From NCBI RefSeq assembly GCF_000685805.1, contig NZ_JMKP01000007.1, positions 1-64,000 on the forward strand: a DNA stretch of 64,000 nt. Reading direction: 5' to 3'. The notes under the pieces are model-generated. The model had not been told where the DNA came from. It saw nothing but the letters and a program-made list of their open reading frames with translations, and made no database searches. Source of the DNA: Psychrobacter phenylpyruvicus DSM 7000 = NBRC 102152. Lineage in GTDB: Bacteria > Pseudomonadota > Gammaproteobacteria > Pseudomonadales > Moraxellaceae. Below are positions 37,798 to 46,941 of the stretch, piece by piece (position 1 is the stretch's first letter; every line of letters begins with the position of its first letter). The translations under genes and the position numbers were made by a program.

Positions 37798-38707
37798 ATC
37801 TGTGTTGTTGTAGGGCTTGCTGTATCGGCTTAAAGCTACGTCTGTGTTGTGGTAATACACCCAACTGCTGTATGGCTTCAATATGAGCTTTGGTAGGATA
37901 TCCTTTATGCCCCTCTAGACCATAACCTGGATATTTGGCTCCATCGACGATAAGCTGCCTATCTCGGCTAACTTTAGCCAACACACTCGCTGCAGCGATA
38001 GCACTGTGACGGGCATCACCTTTTACCCACGCTTCACCATAAACTGAGCATCTTGACCCTTGGAATCTGCCTACACCATAGTGTTGTAATAACGACCAGT
38101 CTAAATCTGGTAATTTATTGCCATCTACCAATAGATTAAAGCGAACACTAGGCTCCATTGTCTCTGTTACAGTTGAACGCAAGGCTTCTACAATAGCAAT
38201 CATGAGCTGCTCGCCGGCCACTCTCATACCAAGCATAGTGGCTTGTAGAATATTGACTTCATCGATAATCGCTGCAGGAATCTCAACGATTATATAAGCC
38301 AGAGCGTGCTGCTTTATGGGGTCAAAAAGACGCTCTCGCTTTGACTCGGTTAATTTTTTGGAGTCAGTGAGTGTCGATAATACTGTGTCCTGCAAAGGAT
38401 TTTGCTCAATTTCAGCAGACCACTTCTTAGGTAATACAGCTCCTGAGACCACCACACTGCCATACAAAGGACCCCGCCCTACTTCATCAATACCTATATC
38501 AAATGTTAGTAAGTCAATATCTTGAGAAACTGCATCAGTAGCCGTATTAGTTAGTGGCTGCTCAAGATTTTGTAGCTCATCTTTTAATAGCTGTGACGCG
38601 ATACTGCCCTCAATTTTGATAGGAGCAGCCAAAGGCATAGGCAAGCTATTTTGGACTGTAGAAGGAGATAAGGTTAATTCAGTCAGGGTATGATAAAAAG
38701 GAGTCAT
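37796..38707 (-). CDS. rnhB: Ribonuclease HII
   Basis: Cuts RNA in RNA-DNA hybrids and removes single misincorporated ribonucleotides. Catalytic residues start with Asp74-Glu75 in GIDEVGRGPLYG. LTDSKKL, LVDGNKLP and ARHSAIAAASVLAKVSRD follow, and 'YGLEGHKGYPTKAH' is the usual C-terminal block. 303 residues, against 198 in E. coli. The surplus is a roughly 70-residue N-terminal extension plus inserts around residues 95-115 and 190-200. Downstream of lpxB as in E. coli (74-base gap). Confidence 0.93.
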   Translation of the reverse strand: MTPFYHTLTELTLSPSTVQNSLPMPLAAPIKIEGSIASQLLKDELQNLEQPLTNTATDAVSQDIDLLTFDIGIDEVGRGPLYGSVVVSGAVLPKKWSAEIEQNPLQDTVLSTLTDSKKLTESKRERLFDPIKQHALAYIIVEIPAAIIDEVNILQATMLGMRVAGEQLMIAIVEALRSTVTETMEPSVRFNLLVDGNKLPDLDWSLLQHYGVGRFQGSRCSVYGEAWVKGDARHSAIAAASVLAKVSRDRQLIVDGAKYPGYGLEGHKGYPTKAHIEAIQQLGVLPQHRRSFKPIQQALQQHR

Positions 38708-38781
38708 TAAAAAAGCTGCTTAGTGATTAATAAAAAATTGAGGATGAGTGGCGGTATTAGTGCTATAACTTATCCATAAGC

Positions 38782-40059
38782 CTAGTGGTTGAGATGATCA
38801 TGCCAAGCATTCACCACAGCTGACACAGCACTCTGACTGCTTTGCTGCTTCAACCAAGTAGCGGTTTCATCTAAACGGGTTAACTGCTCTTGATAAGCCT
38901 GCGGTGTCATCAACCGTGTTACTGTACGGCAGATATTGTCCCCATTAGCTTGTTCCTGAAGAAGCTCAGGCACAATCTCTTCCCCTGCTAAGATGTTTGG
39001 CAATGACACATAAGGCACTTTTACCAAGCGCTTGGCTATAGCATAGCTCAGCTTCTTCATCTGATACACCACGACCATCGGACGGTTGAGTAACATCGCC
39101 TCTAAGGTTGCTGTTCCTGATGCCAAAACTATCAGGTCAGACATCGCCATAATGGAATGGCTAAAGTCTTGTTGCTGCTGCGTTTCATCATAAGCTACCG
39201 CTACAGCCTTCCTCAAAGATTCATCTTGACGCTCTATTAAATCTTTTACGATGTACTGATGATTTTTATCTATCGTTGGGATAACGAAGCAAAGCTTCTC
39301 ATCGACCAATAACAGTCGACTCACCGCATTTAGCATTAGAGGCAAAATAGCGTTAATCTCTGAACGTCTAGAGCCTGGCATCAAGCAGATCATCTGGCTA
39401 ATGTCCTCTTTGCGATTGGCAAAAAAGTTATGCAGCTCTGAGTTATTCCAAATCAGTTCACGTCGCTGTTCATGGGTTTCTATTTCTATCAAGTCTTTTG
39501 GTAGATTATGTAGTAAAGGATGACCCACACAGACCGCAGGGTGGTTGTGACGCTGATATACTTCCAGCTCGAATGGGAACAGACACAAGACAAGGTGAGT
39601 GGCTTTCTTTATAGACTCAATACGAGATTCACGCCAAGCCCAGATTGAGGGACTCACATACTGCACACAAAAGATACCTTTGGGTTTTAGCTTTTTGGCT
39701 ACCCGCAAGTTAAAATCTGGCGCATCAATTCCAATAAACCAATCTATTTGTGCCTTAGTAAAAGCAGATACCAACTCTGATCGGGCTTTTAATAGGTCAG
39801 GCAACTGAGACATTACCTCAACCAATCCCATTACAGCCAAGCGCTCTAAGGGAAATAAGGACTTTAGTCCTTGCGCTTCCATCTTAGGCCCACCAACCCC
39901 TATCCAGACGACCTCTTCAATCAGATCATTTACCTGAGCCATAAAATCTGCACCCAAGCTGTCCCCTGAAGCCTCTCCTGCAACTATACCAATCACTAGC
40001 GGCTTGGTGGGATCTTGAGTATATATTGGTTTGGTCTGGCCTGAAGCACTTGCTAACAT
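38782..40059 (-). CDS. lpxB: Lipid-A-disaccharide synthase
   Basis: Joins UDP-diacylglucosamine and lipid X to the lipid A disaccharide precursor at the inner face of the inner membrane. Start region IGIVAGEASGDSLGADFM, then GVGGPKMEAQGL, the FLPLERLAVMGLVEV-like block and YVSPSIWAWRESRI are all typical. LMPGSRRSEI and 'ASGTATLEAML' mark the nucleotide-sugar domain. 425 residues, E. coli 382. Leads rnhB in the same direction. Confidence 0.95.
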   Translation of the reverse strand: MLASASGQTKPIYTQDPTKPLVIGIVAGEASGDSLGADFMAQVNDLIEEVVWIGVGGPKMEAQGLKSLFPLERLAVMGLVEVMSQLPDLLKARSELVSAFTKAQIDWFIGIDAPDFNLRVAKKLKPKGIFCVQYVSPSIWAWRESRIESIKKATHLVLCLFPFELEVYQRHNHPAVCVGHPLLHNLPKDLIEIETHEQRRELIWNNSELHNFFANRKEDISQMICLMPGSRRSEINAILPLMLNAVSRLLLVDEKLCFVIPTIDKNHQYIVKDLIERQDESLRKAVAVAYDETQQQQDFSHSIMAMSDLIVLASGTATLEAMLLNRPMVVVYQMKKLSYAIAKRLVKVPYVSLPNILAGEEIVPELLQEQANGDNICRTVTRLMTPQAYQEQLTRLDETATWLKQQSSQSAVSAVVNAWHDHLNH

Positions 40060-40207
40060 AGCTAACTCTACTTTATTATCAAAGGATTAGAAGGAACTTA
40101 GACTCTAGGTATGACAGGCATGATACAAATCGTCAAATCAAGCCAACAGTATAACAAAAATTTGTAAGGGTCATTCCCTATATGAAGCAATAAGGACAGC
40201 TTAACAC

Positions 40208-40236
40208 TTGTCAATATCAGAATAAGCCTCCATAAT
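40208..40236 (+). promoter_or_regulatory. Sigma-70 promoter of the DAHP synthase gene
   Basis: -35 TTGTCA (40208-40213, 5/6), a 17-base spacer, and -10 CATAAT (40231-40236, 5/6). The predicted start near 40243 gives a 175-base leader. Confidence 0.65.
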
Positions 40237-40246
40237 AAAGTTATTC

Positions 40247-40272
40247 CTAAATAAAAGTTATGACTTATTTAG
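40247..40272 (+). repeat. 5'-leader hairpin
   Basis: CTAAATAA (40247-40254) and TTATTTAG (40265-40272) form a perfect 8-bp stem with a 10-base loop, right at the predicted 5' end of the DAHP synthase mRNA. Confidence 0.5.
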
Positions 40273-40308
40273 CTAAAAGATATTTGCGCTAAAGGGAATT
40301 TTAAACCT

Positions 40309-40407
40309 ATGATATTTAAGCTCATAAGTTACTCCTATAATTATCACAACTTACCTTATAACGTTATACCAAAAATTAACTTCCCAATATTTTTAACAAT
40401 ATTTTAA
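40309..40407 (+). CDS. Possible aromatic-rich leader peptide (32 aa)
   Basis: ATG 40309 to TAA 40407. The peptide starts MIFKLISYSYNYHN and ends NFPIFLTIF; 4 Tyr and 4 Phe make a quarter of its residues. GGGA lies 11 bases before the ATG. It stops 10 bases before the DAHP synthase ATG, so a terminating ribosome would cover that gene's start region. AT-rich DNA favours Phe, Tyr, Ile and Asn codons by chance, so the coding status is uncertain. The pairing with an aromatic-pathway gene is what makes it notable. Confidence 0.4.
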   Translation: MIFKLISYSYNYHNLPYNVIPKINFPIFLTIF

Positions 40408-40417
40408 ACTAGGCAAT

Positions 40418-41509
40418 ATGAATATGACTATAAATTCGACCACCCATACAGCAGATATTGATGACGTGAATATTGAAAAATTTATCCCTTTAATTACTCC
40501 TGCTAGTCTAAAAGCTGAGTATCCCTTATCTGAAGCTGCCTATAACACTGTGTTAACCGGTCGCACTACTATCCAGAATATTTTGGATGGTACTGATAAG
40601 CGCTTGCTAGTAGTGGTTGGTCCCTGCTCTATCCATGATGTCAAAGCCGCTCATGAATATGCCGATAAATTGGTTAAGCTTGCAGAAGAGCTGAAAGACA
40701 GTATTTACATCGTGATGCGCGTCTACTTCGAGAAACCGCGTACCACTGTGGGCTGGAAAGGTCTAATTAACGACCCTGATATGAATGATAGCTTCGATAT
40801 AGAAAAAGGTCTGCGTACCGCCCGTAAGCTATTATTAGATTTGAATGAAAAAGGTCTGCCCTGTGCCACAGAAGCACTTGACCCTAATACGCCGCAGTAC
40901 ATACAAGACTTAATCAGCTGGTCAGCCATTGGCGCACGTACTACTGAAAGCCAAACTCACCGCGAAATGAGCTCCGGTTTATCTTGCCCTGTTGGATTCA
41001 AGAACGGTACTGATGGTGGCATGACTGTCGCGGTAAATGCTATGAATGCTGTGAAATCAGGTCATAACTTCTTAGGCTTATCTAACGATGGTCAGGTCTG
41101 TATCATCAAATCAAAAGGCAACCCATACGCTCACGTAGTACTGCGTGGCGGTAACGGTAAGCCAAACTATGACCAGTCTTCAGTTGAACAAGCTGAAAAC
41201 GAGCTTGAAAAAGGCAATGCCATGGTGAAAATTATGATTGATTCAAGCCATGCCAACTCAGGTAAAGACCCTTATTTACAGCCTATGGTCATCCAAAACG
41301 TGGCTGAGCAAATCAAAAATGGCAACAAGTCTATCATGGGTCTTATGATTGAAAGTCACCTAAAGGGTGGCAATCAAAAGCTAACTGGCGACCCAAGTCA
41401 GCTTGAATACGGCAAATCTATTACAGATGGCTGCTTAGATTGGGACAGCACCGTTGCCTCTCTTCGCAACTTACGTAACACCATTAAGGATGTGTTGCCT
41501 AACCGCTAA
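40418..41509 (+). CDS. aroG: 3-deoxy-7-phosphoheptulonate (DAHP) synthase, class I
   Basis: First step of aromatic amino-acid synthesis: PEP + erythrose 4-phosphate to DAHP, cytosolic and metal-dependent. VVVGPCSIHD (metal Cys), MRVYFEKPRTTVGWKG, SIGARTTESQ-like 'AIGARTTESQTHREM', GFKNGTDG and DSSHANSGKD are the class I alpha motifs. 363 residues. Which aromatic amino acid inhibits it (AroF, AroG or AroH type) cannot be settled by eye, so the symbol is approximate. An AGG ribosome binding site lies five bases from the ATG, partly under the leader ORF stop. Confidence 0.9.
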   Translation: MNMTINSTTHTADIDDVNIEKFIPLITPASLKAEYPLSEAAYNTVLTGRTTIQNILDGTDKRLLVVVGPCSIHDVKAAHEYADKLVKLAEELKDSIYIVMRVYFEKPRTTVGWKGLINDPDMNDSFDIEKGLRTARKLLLDLNEKGLPCATEALDPNTPQYIQDLISWSAIGARTTESQTHREMSSGLSCPVGFKNGTDGGMTVAVNAMNAVKSGHNFLGLSNDGQVCIIKSKGNPYAHVVLRGGNGKPNYDQSSVEQAENELEKGNAMVKIMIDSSHANSGKDPYLQPMVIQNVAEQIKNGNKSIMGLMIESHLKGGNQKLTGDPSQLEYGKSITDGCLDWDSTVASLRNLRNTIKDVLPNR

Positions 41510-41550
41510 TTTAGCGTTTAGACTTCCAAATCTTAGACATCCAAATTCCA

Positions 41551-41585
41551 AAAAAACGCCCGACATTAATGTCGGGCGTTTTTTG
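41551..41585. terminator. Bidirectional terminator, DAHP synthase / pepN
   Basis: AAAAAACGCCCGACAT/ATGTCGGGCGTTTTTT, a long perfect stem with A and T runs on either side. Confidence 0.9.
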
Positions 41586-41682
41586 TTTATATAAATAAAG
41601 AAAAACAACCTATAAATAAGAACAAATAACAGGCTTGCTGCTGATACAGACTAAACTGCACTCTGACAAAAAAGCCTTCAGA

Positions 41683-44373
41683 CTAGCCCGCCTTCAACAT
41701 AGTATGCAGACTTTCAGTAACGTTTTTCGACTTAACGTGTTTACTTAATTGCTGCAACTGCTGCTTGGCTTCTGCCCGTACCGGCTCTGCTAACGTATAC
41801 CAGCGTGATAGTGTCTGCAATAAACGTGAGGCCAATACTGGGTTGGTTTCATCAAGCTTTTGCACCACAGCGATATAGGTCTGTAATCCTTCTTTAGTCC
41901 AAAGCTTAGTGGGCTGTGCAGCAAAGCTACCCACCACAGCGCGGATTCTATTGGGCGTTCCCCAATCGAAGTCTTTACGCTCAATAAGGGCTGCAATATC
42001 AGCAACTGAAGCCGTCTCATCACCTGCTTGGACACTAAACCACAGGTCCATTACCAAGGCTTCTTTATTAAAGCGTTGATAAAAGTCATCCAGCACTTCT
42101 TGCTTTTTAGGATGTTCATGGTTGACCATAGCACTCAGGGCTCCCAAACGCTCAGTCATACAGCTGGCACTTTGATACTGCTCGTAAGCCCAGTCATGTG
42201 CTTCTTCGATACCGGCAGTAAGCGCCATATCTAGTACTACATTACGTAGTGCCCGCTTGCCTCTGGCTTGCGGCGTGTCCTCATATTCCTCTATTGGTAG
42301 CTGCTGGTAGACCCGTTGCCAGTCATTGGCCATATACTGGGTAAGATTGGTTTTTAACAAGTCACGCTTTTGCTTCATAACGCTTGGCTGATAGTCACTG
42401 TTAACCGCTGAAGCAAGCTCACGCTCAGCAGGAATATCTAGAATTCTAGCTGCCAACATTGCATCTTCTTCTACCAAGCTTAAGAACGCTTTTTTAACGA
42501 CTTGGAGATACACGTCTGGCTCGTTATTTTGCAATAATATTTTATTTACTAAGGCTTGAGCGCTTTGCCACTGGTTAAAGCCATTGGTTTCATGAGCCAA
42601 TAAGAAAGCCAAATCTGTCTCGCTATATTGATACTTCATTTGTACTGGAGCACTAAAATCACGCAGGACAGATACTATCGGCTCTATACCATCTACTGTG
42701 CTCACATTATCAAAGACAAAGTCTTGTGTCTCTTGTTCTAGCATTAACAAGCGCTCTTCGATTAGCTCACCACTGCTTCTATCAAATAAAGCTGTAGCCA
42801 CAGGAATAGGCAATGCTTTTGGCGCAGCATAGCCATCCACTTGGCGGGTCTTTTGCGATAAAGTCACTGTCAGCTTGCCAACATTATTCTCATCCAGCTC
42901 AAAGCTTTGATGACCTGATACTTCCGGCGTACCTGGCTGAGTATACCAATCAATAAAGTGCTCAACAGATTTACCGTGGGCACTTAAAGCCGATAGCCAA
43001 TCTTCTACAGTTACTGCCTGACCATCATACCGCTCAAAGTAGGTGTCGGTTCCTTGACGATATTCTTCTCCTAAAGTATTGGCTAGCATACGCACTACTT
43101 CTGCCCCTTTTTCATAGACAGTGGTAGTATAGAAGTTGTTTATCTCAACAAAGCTACTGGGACGCGGCGGATGCGCCAATGGACCGGCATCTTCTGTAAA
43201 CTGATGAGCGCGTAGCATTGACACATCATCGATACGCTGCACTGCAGGCGACTGATGATCGGCTGAGAACGACTGATCACGATAGACGGTTAGCCCCTCT
43301 TTTAAGCACAACTGAAACCAATCGCGACAAGTCACACGGTTTCCGGTCCAGTTATGAAAATATTCATGGGCAATAATGGATTTCACGCTAAAGCTGCGCG
43401 CATCGGTCGTGGTCTCAGGACTTGATAACACACAAGAGGTGTTAAAAATATTTAGACCTTTATTTTCCATCGCTCCCATATTGAACTGACTAACCGCCAC
43501 AATCATATAACGGTCGAGATCATAGGCTCTACCATAATTGACTTCATCCCAGTGCATAGAGTCTTTTAACGCTTGCATCGCAACATGACATTTATCAATA
43601 TCATAAGCTTTTGCATAAATCTGTAGCTTAACCTCACGGCCTTCGATGGTGGTATAGCTGTCCTCTAACACTGCTAAATCTGCAAAGACACAAGCAAAAA
43701 GATAGCTTGGCTTCTTGCTCACATCGTGCCATATTGCATAGTGACGATTGCTATCTCCCTCCACTTCCCCTGAGTCAATAAGATCCCCATTGGCTAACAA
43801 GGTAGGAAACTTCTTATCAGCCTCTAAGCGCGTGGTAAATACCGATAAAACGTCGGGACGATCTGGATAATAAGTTATCTTACGAAAGCCTTCTGGCTCA
43901 CACTGGGTCACAAACATAGCCTCATCGCCTTCTCCAGCGATATACAGCCCCTCAAGTTCAGTGTTTTTTTGTGGTTGATGACGCACACTGATTTTTACCA
44001 CAGCATCATCTGGGGCATCAGCGATAGTCAACTGACTTTCATCAAGCTGATAATCACCCTCTGCCAACGCCTTATCATTTATACTAATGGCTGTCAGATC
44101 CATATTTTGACCCAGTAACACCAAATCTCCCGGGTGCTGTCTTTTCATGGTCAACACACTGTCAACTGTGGCATGATCTTCAAAAAGCTTGATATCCAGC
44201 TCTACTTTTTCGACCGAATAGCTTGGCGGGGTATAATCTTTTAGATATATTTTTTTTATGCCATCATCAACCGTTGTCTGTTGCGCTTCAGGGTGAGGTT
44301 CAGGCGCATCTGGTGTCATGCTGTCCACGATCATGACGTTATCTTTAGCATCGGTATTGATTAAATCTGTCAT
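41683..44373 (-). CDS. pepN: Aminopeptidase N
   Basis: A cytosolic zinc M1-family exopeptidase that finishes degradation of short peptides. Substrate motif GAMEN at residues 300-304, zinc ligands H336-E-Y-F-H340 and Glu359 in LKEGLTVYRDQ. 896 residues, E. coli 870. The extra part is an acidic, Pro-rich N-terminal tail of about 35 residues. Single gene. The terminator shared with the DAHP synthase gene lies downstream. Confidence 0.96.
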   Translation of the reverse strand: MTDLINTDAKDNVMIVDSMTPDAPEPHPEAQQTTVDDGIKKIYLKDYTPPSYSVEKVELDIKLFEDHATVDSVLTMKRQHPGDLVLLGQNMDLTAISINDKALAEGDYQLDESQLTIADAPDDAVVKISVRHQPQKNTELEGLYIAGEGDEAMFVTQCEPEGFRKITYYPDRPDVLSVFTTRLEADKKFPTLLANGDLIDSGEVEGDSNRHYAIWHDVSKKPSYLFACVFADLAVLEDSYTTIEGREVKLQIYAKAYDIDKCHVAMQALKDSMHWDEVNYGRAYDLDRYMIVAVSQFNMGAMENKGLNIFNTSCVLSSPETTTDARSFSVKSIIAHEYFHNWTGNRVTCRDWFQLCLKEGLTVYRDQSFSADHQSPAVQRIDDVSMLRAHQFTEDAGPLAHPPRPSSFVEINNFYTTTVYEKGAEVVRMLANTLGEEYRQGTDTYFERYDGQAVTVEDWLSALSAHGKSVEHFIDWYTQPGTPEVSGHQSFELDENNVGKLTVTLSQKTRQVDGYAAPKALPIPVATALFDRSSGELIEERLLMLEQETQDFVFDNVSTVDGIEPIVSVLRDFSAPVQMKYQYSETDLAFLLAHETNGFNQWQSAQALVNKILLQNNEPDVYLQVVKKAFLSLVEEDAMLAARILDIPAERELASAVNSDYQPSVMKQKRDLLKTNLTQYMANDWQRVYQQLPIEEYEDTPQARGKRALRNVVLDMALTAGIEEAHDWAYEQYQSASCMTERLGALSAMVNHEHPKKQEVLDDFYQRFNKEALVMDLWFSVQAGDETASVADIAALIERKDFDWGTPNRIRAVVGSFAAQPTKLWTKEGLQTYIAVVQKLDETNPVLASRLLQTLSRWYTLAEPVRAEAKQQLQQLSKHVKSKNVTESLHTMLKAG

Positions 44374-44542
44374 AGGGATCTCTTTATATTTATTAAATGG
44401 TCTTTATTTAGCAGTAGTGATAGCCTATATATTGTAACATTCTGCCTATTTTTAAACCCATGATCGGTAAAATATGTTACTTATCTCCTATCATAATCTT
44501 TATTTTACTCTCGCTAGACCTCAACCCTACTAAGTGCAAATT

Positions 44543-45136
44543 ATGTCATTAACCAACCCGAAATCTAGCTCAAAACTAAATGTTATTGCCTCTCATATTC
44601 TACAAGTCATTCATCAGTTATCTATAACCGTAGACTCTGAGGCAGATAATAATGAGGACAACCAAACATCCCTCTCTATCTTGTTGGTCAGTGACAACAA
44701 GATTAATGAGCAGCTCAGTCAATTACTGTCGAAAAATAATCCTAAGCTGGTAATTCATAGTTTAAGCCTAGCTGAATTCACGGACGCACCCTTCAATAGA
44801 CGCTATACCCTAGGCTGCTTGATACAGCCCTTTGACCCAGATATAGCTTTGGCTAGCCATGAGACTCAAACACAGCCCACTTTAGCAAGTTATAACCCTA
44901 TTGCTATTAGACTGCGTGATTTATTTGCCGAACAAAGCTTATTGCTAACCTATATGCCGTCTAGTGAACTTAACTTTAGTAGCTTAGGCTATATTCCGCT
45001 GACTATTGAAACTGCCGAAGAGCTTCCGAACTTTATTAGTTGGCAATTTAACCTATATGACTATAAACAGCGGCCGGATTGGCTCAACGCCAAATACTGG
45101 GCCAACCCCGAAAACTTTGATAAATACCGATGGTAG
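44543..45136 (+). CDS. Unknown protein, possibly DUF6231-like
   Basis: A 197-residue soluble protein without signal peptide or membrane helices. An alpha/beta pattern is suggested (LSILLVSDNK, YTLGCLIQPFD, LLLTYMPSS). The Trp/Tyr-rich end 'LYDYKQRPDWLNAKYWANPENFDKYRW' reminds me of the DUF6231 family of Pseudomonas and Acinetobacter, but this is from memory. I start at ATG 44543; a GTG three codons earlier is open. No clear ribosome binding site. Neighbours give no hint. Confidence 0.6.
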   Translation: MSLTNPKSSSKLNVIASHILQVIHQLSITVDSEADNNEDNQTSLSILLVSDNKINEQLSQLLSKNNPKLVIHSLSLAEFTDAPFNRRYTLGCLIQPFDPDIALASHETQTQPTLASYNPIAIRLRDLFAEQSLLLTYMPSSELNFSSLGYIPLTIETAEELPNFISWQFNLYDYKQRPDWLNAKYWANPENFDKYRW

Positions 45137-45413
45137 TCTGAAGTTATAGGGTTTTGATAATAGGGTGCAACGATAGGATAAATTTACCCTCTATCGGTCA
45201 GATAAAATGCTTGTTTAATTTTGAAAACTTTGTCATTATCCTGATATGAATTTACAGTAAAACTACTTACATAAAGTAACATCTGCTTTTAAATGTGCTA
45301 TATTTACAATAACTGTATTTGGCCATTCATGTGGTGTTGGTTAACGAGCTATTTACAACAACATAAGTAAAAACATAAGCTCACAACACTTTTTAGGAAT
45401 CTGAGGATCTAAT

Positions 45414-45926
45414 ATGTATTCATCATTAAAAATTTCGGCAATTAGTCTACTTTCAGCGGCTCTTCTAACCACAGTGGGCTGTGCTAGCAAACCACAAACT
45501 TCTGAGTTTGTAGTAGCGCCTATGGCAGTGCCTGGTAACGCAGCTTATCAAACCGGTCCTTTAGTGAGTAACTCAGCAGAAGTACAAGCAGCGGCCCAAA
45601 ATATACGTGGCATTGTTCATTTTGCTTTTGACAGCAGTGAAATTGATGCTGAAGCTGCTAGTGTCTTAAATGAACAAGTTACCTTCTTAAAGGAACATCC
45701 TGATGCAGCTGTCCTAGTAGCTGGTCATACTGACGAGCGTGGTAGCCGTGAATACAACCATGCTTTAGGTGAGCGTCGTGCTCAAGCAGTAAAAAACTAC
45801 TTAGCCTCTCAAGGTATCGCTGATGCTCGCGTTGAAACCATTAGTTATGGTGAAGATCGCCCTGTAGCCACAGGTACTGATGAAGCTTCTCATGCTGAAA
45901 ACCGTCGCGCTGAATTATCATACTAA
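45414..45926 (+). CDS. pal: Peptidoglycan-associated lipoprotein
   Basis: A 170-residue outer-membrane lipoprotein (LLTTVGC, Cys23) with a C-terminal OmpA-like domain that binds peptidoglycan. VHFAFDSSEID, GHTDERGSREYNHALGERRAQAV and 'SYGEDRPVATGTDEASHAENRRAEL' match Pal rather than generic OmpA-like proteins. Pal normally works with TolQRAB in outer-membrane constriction at division, and its gene normally follows tolB. Here no tol gene is adjacent. GAGGA ribosome binding site; terminator right after. Confidence 0.85.
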   Translation: MYSSLKISAISLLSAALLTTVGCASKPQTSEFVVAPMAVPGNAAYQTGPLVSNSAEVQAAAQNIRGIVHFAFDSSEIDAEAASVLNEQVTFLKEHPDAAVLVAGHTDERGSREYNHALGERRAQAVKNYLASQGIADARVETISYGEDRPVATGTDEASHAENRRAELSY

Positions 45927-45961
45927 TTTATTAGCTGTTAACTTGATAATTTCAAACGACC

Positions 45962-45990
45962 AAAAAAAACCCAGCTTAGGCTGGGTTTTT
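45962..45990 (+). terminator. Rho-independent terminator of pal
   Basis: AAAACCCAGC/GCTGGGTTTTT with a short loop. It excludes the TTG at 45989 as start of the next gene. Confidence 0.85.
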
Positions 45991-46012
45991 GGTATCTAGA
46001 GTAACCACTGTC

Positions 46013-46819
46013 ATGACTTCTGACCTCACAAGCAAAGATATCTGTTTAATTAATACTCATTATTTTGGCTTTGATACCCAAGGTCATGCCTCACCTTTTT
46101 TATCCCCAGAAACTTCGGTTACCCTAGCCGTCTCAAGCTTCCTCTATCACAGCGCTAGCAAAATTAGTGCAAGTGCTAAAGTAGATAGCAAGACAGATAA
46201 CAAACCCGTTGTGTCTAAAGCTCAAAAAATTGCGGTTAGAAAGCTACTATATCATCTCTTCTTTGAGAAAATGAAAGGTTGTTCATTTACTTATACTAAA
46301 AGCAGACGAGTAAACTTGCTCCAAATAAAAGGGCTCAGTCTATCAGAAAGCAGCTACCCTTATAGACTATTACCGTTTAATTATTATGTTTGCTTTACCC
46401 ACTCTGGCAATAAGATTGCTTGCGCTATTCATACCGAGCAAGTAATAGGTATAGACTTAGAAGTCAATCCAGTGTCAATTAAAGTAGCCCAGCGCTACTA
46501 TACACTTGAGGAAAAAAACTGGCTGTCGCAATTAGATACTAACCACTTACCCCAAGCTGTAAAACTCTTATGGTTGTTAAAAGAAGCTTCTATCAAAAAA
46601 AACAAAACCAGCAATGCAAATTTACTGTCGGGACTAAAAGAAAATAAGCTGCATGCTGCCCAGAAGTTTATGCCTATGATTGCTAAAAGCCACCATGATG
46701 CAACCAATATCAATAAGAACACTGCTTCTCAGAGCTACTGTTATCAAGATTCAACGGATCTTACCAATATCACTACTTATGTCTATATCACAACGGAAAA
46801 CTTAGTCGCAATCTGGTAG
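46013..46819 (+). CDS. 4'-phosphopantetheinyl transferase (Sfp-type)
   Basis: Transfers phosphopantetheine from CoA to a carrier-protein serine, in the cytosol. The core motifs are present: VIGIDLEV (metal Asp and Glu) and LWLLKEASIKK (the W-x-x-K-E-A motif). 268 residues fit the Sfp/EntD size class. The segment after KEA is Asn/Lys/His-rich and less conserved-looking. The open frame reaches back to a TTG at 45989, but that lies in the pal terminator, so ATG 46013 is used. No polyketide, peptide-synthetase or siderophore gene is near, so the target is unknown. Confidence 0.75.
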   Translation: MTSDLTSKDICLINTHYFGFDTQGHASPFLSPETSVTLAVSSFLYHSASKISASAKVDSKTDNKPVVSKAQKIAVRKLLYHLFFEKMKGCSFTYTKSRRVNLLQIKGLSLSESSYPYRLLPFNYYVCFTHSGNKIACAIHTEQVIGIDLEVNPVSIKVAQRYYTLEEKNWLSQLDTNHLPQAVKLLWLLKEASIKKNKTSNANLLSGLKENKLHAAQKFMPMIAKSHHDATNINKNTASQSYCYQDSTDLTNITTYVYITTENLVAIW

Positions 46820-46890
46820 TGGCCTTATTATCTGTGTAGTGGCCGCCCTATTATCTGTATCAATTAACCTACCTGTTAAAATATTTTAGC

Positions 46891-46909
46891 CAAAAAAAAG
46901 CACCCCCGA
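46891..46909. terminator. Left half of an interrupted shared terminator
   Basis: CAAAAAAAAGCACCCCCGA. With 48338-48356 (CGAAGGGATGCTTTTTTAT) it would form AAAAAAGCA-c-CCC / GGG-a-TGCTTTTTT with a loop containing CGA. The IS3-type element separates the halves. Confidence 0.7.
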
Positions 46910-46941
46910 TGAACTGAACCCCAAATGTTGGACGGTTTAGT

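Larger units (their letters stand above)
40060..40417. other. lpxB / DAHP synthase divergent spacer and long leader
   Basis: 358 bases. It holds a good promoter (40208-40236), a hairpin at the predicted 5' end of the transcript (40247-40272) and a 32-codon aromatic-rich ORF (40309-40407). The lpxB promoter is not identified. Confidence 0.6.

Noticed and set aside
42028..42234. Plus-strand ORF inside pepN
   Set aside because: Antisense shadow of a strongly conserved coding frame.
45989..46012. Earlier TTG start for the phosphopantetheinyl transferase
   Set aside because: It lies in the 3' side of the pal terminator and has no ribosome binding site.
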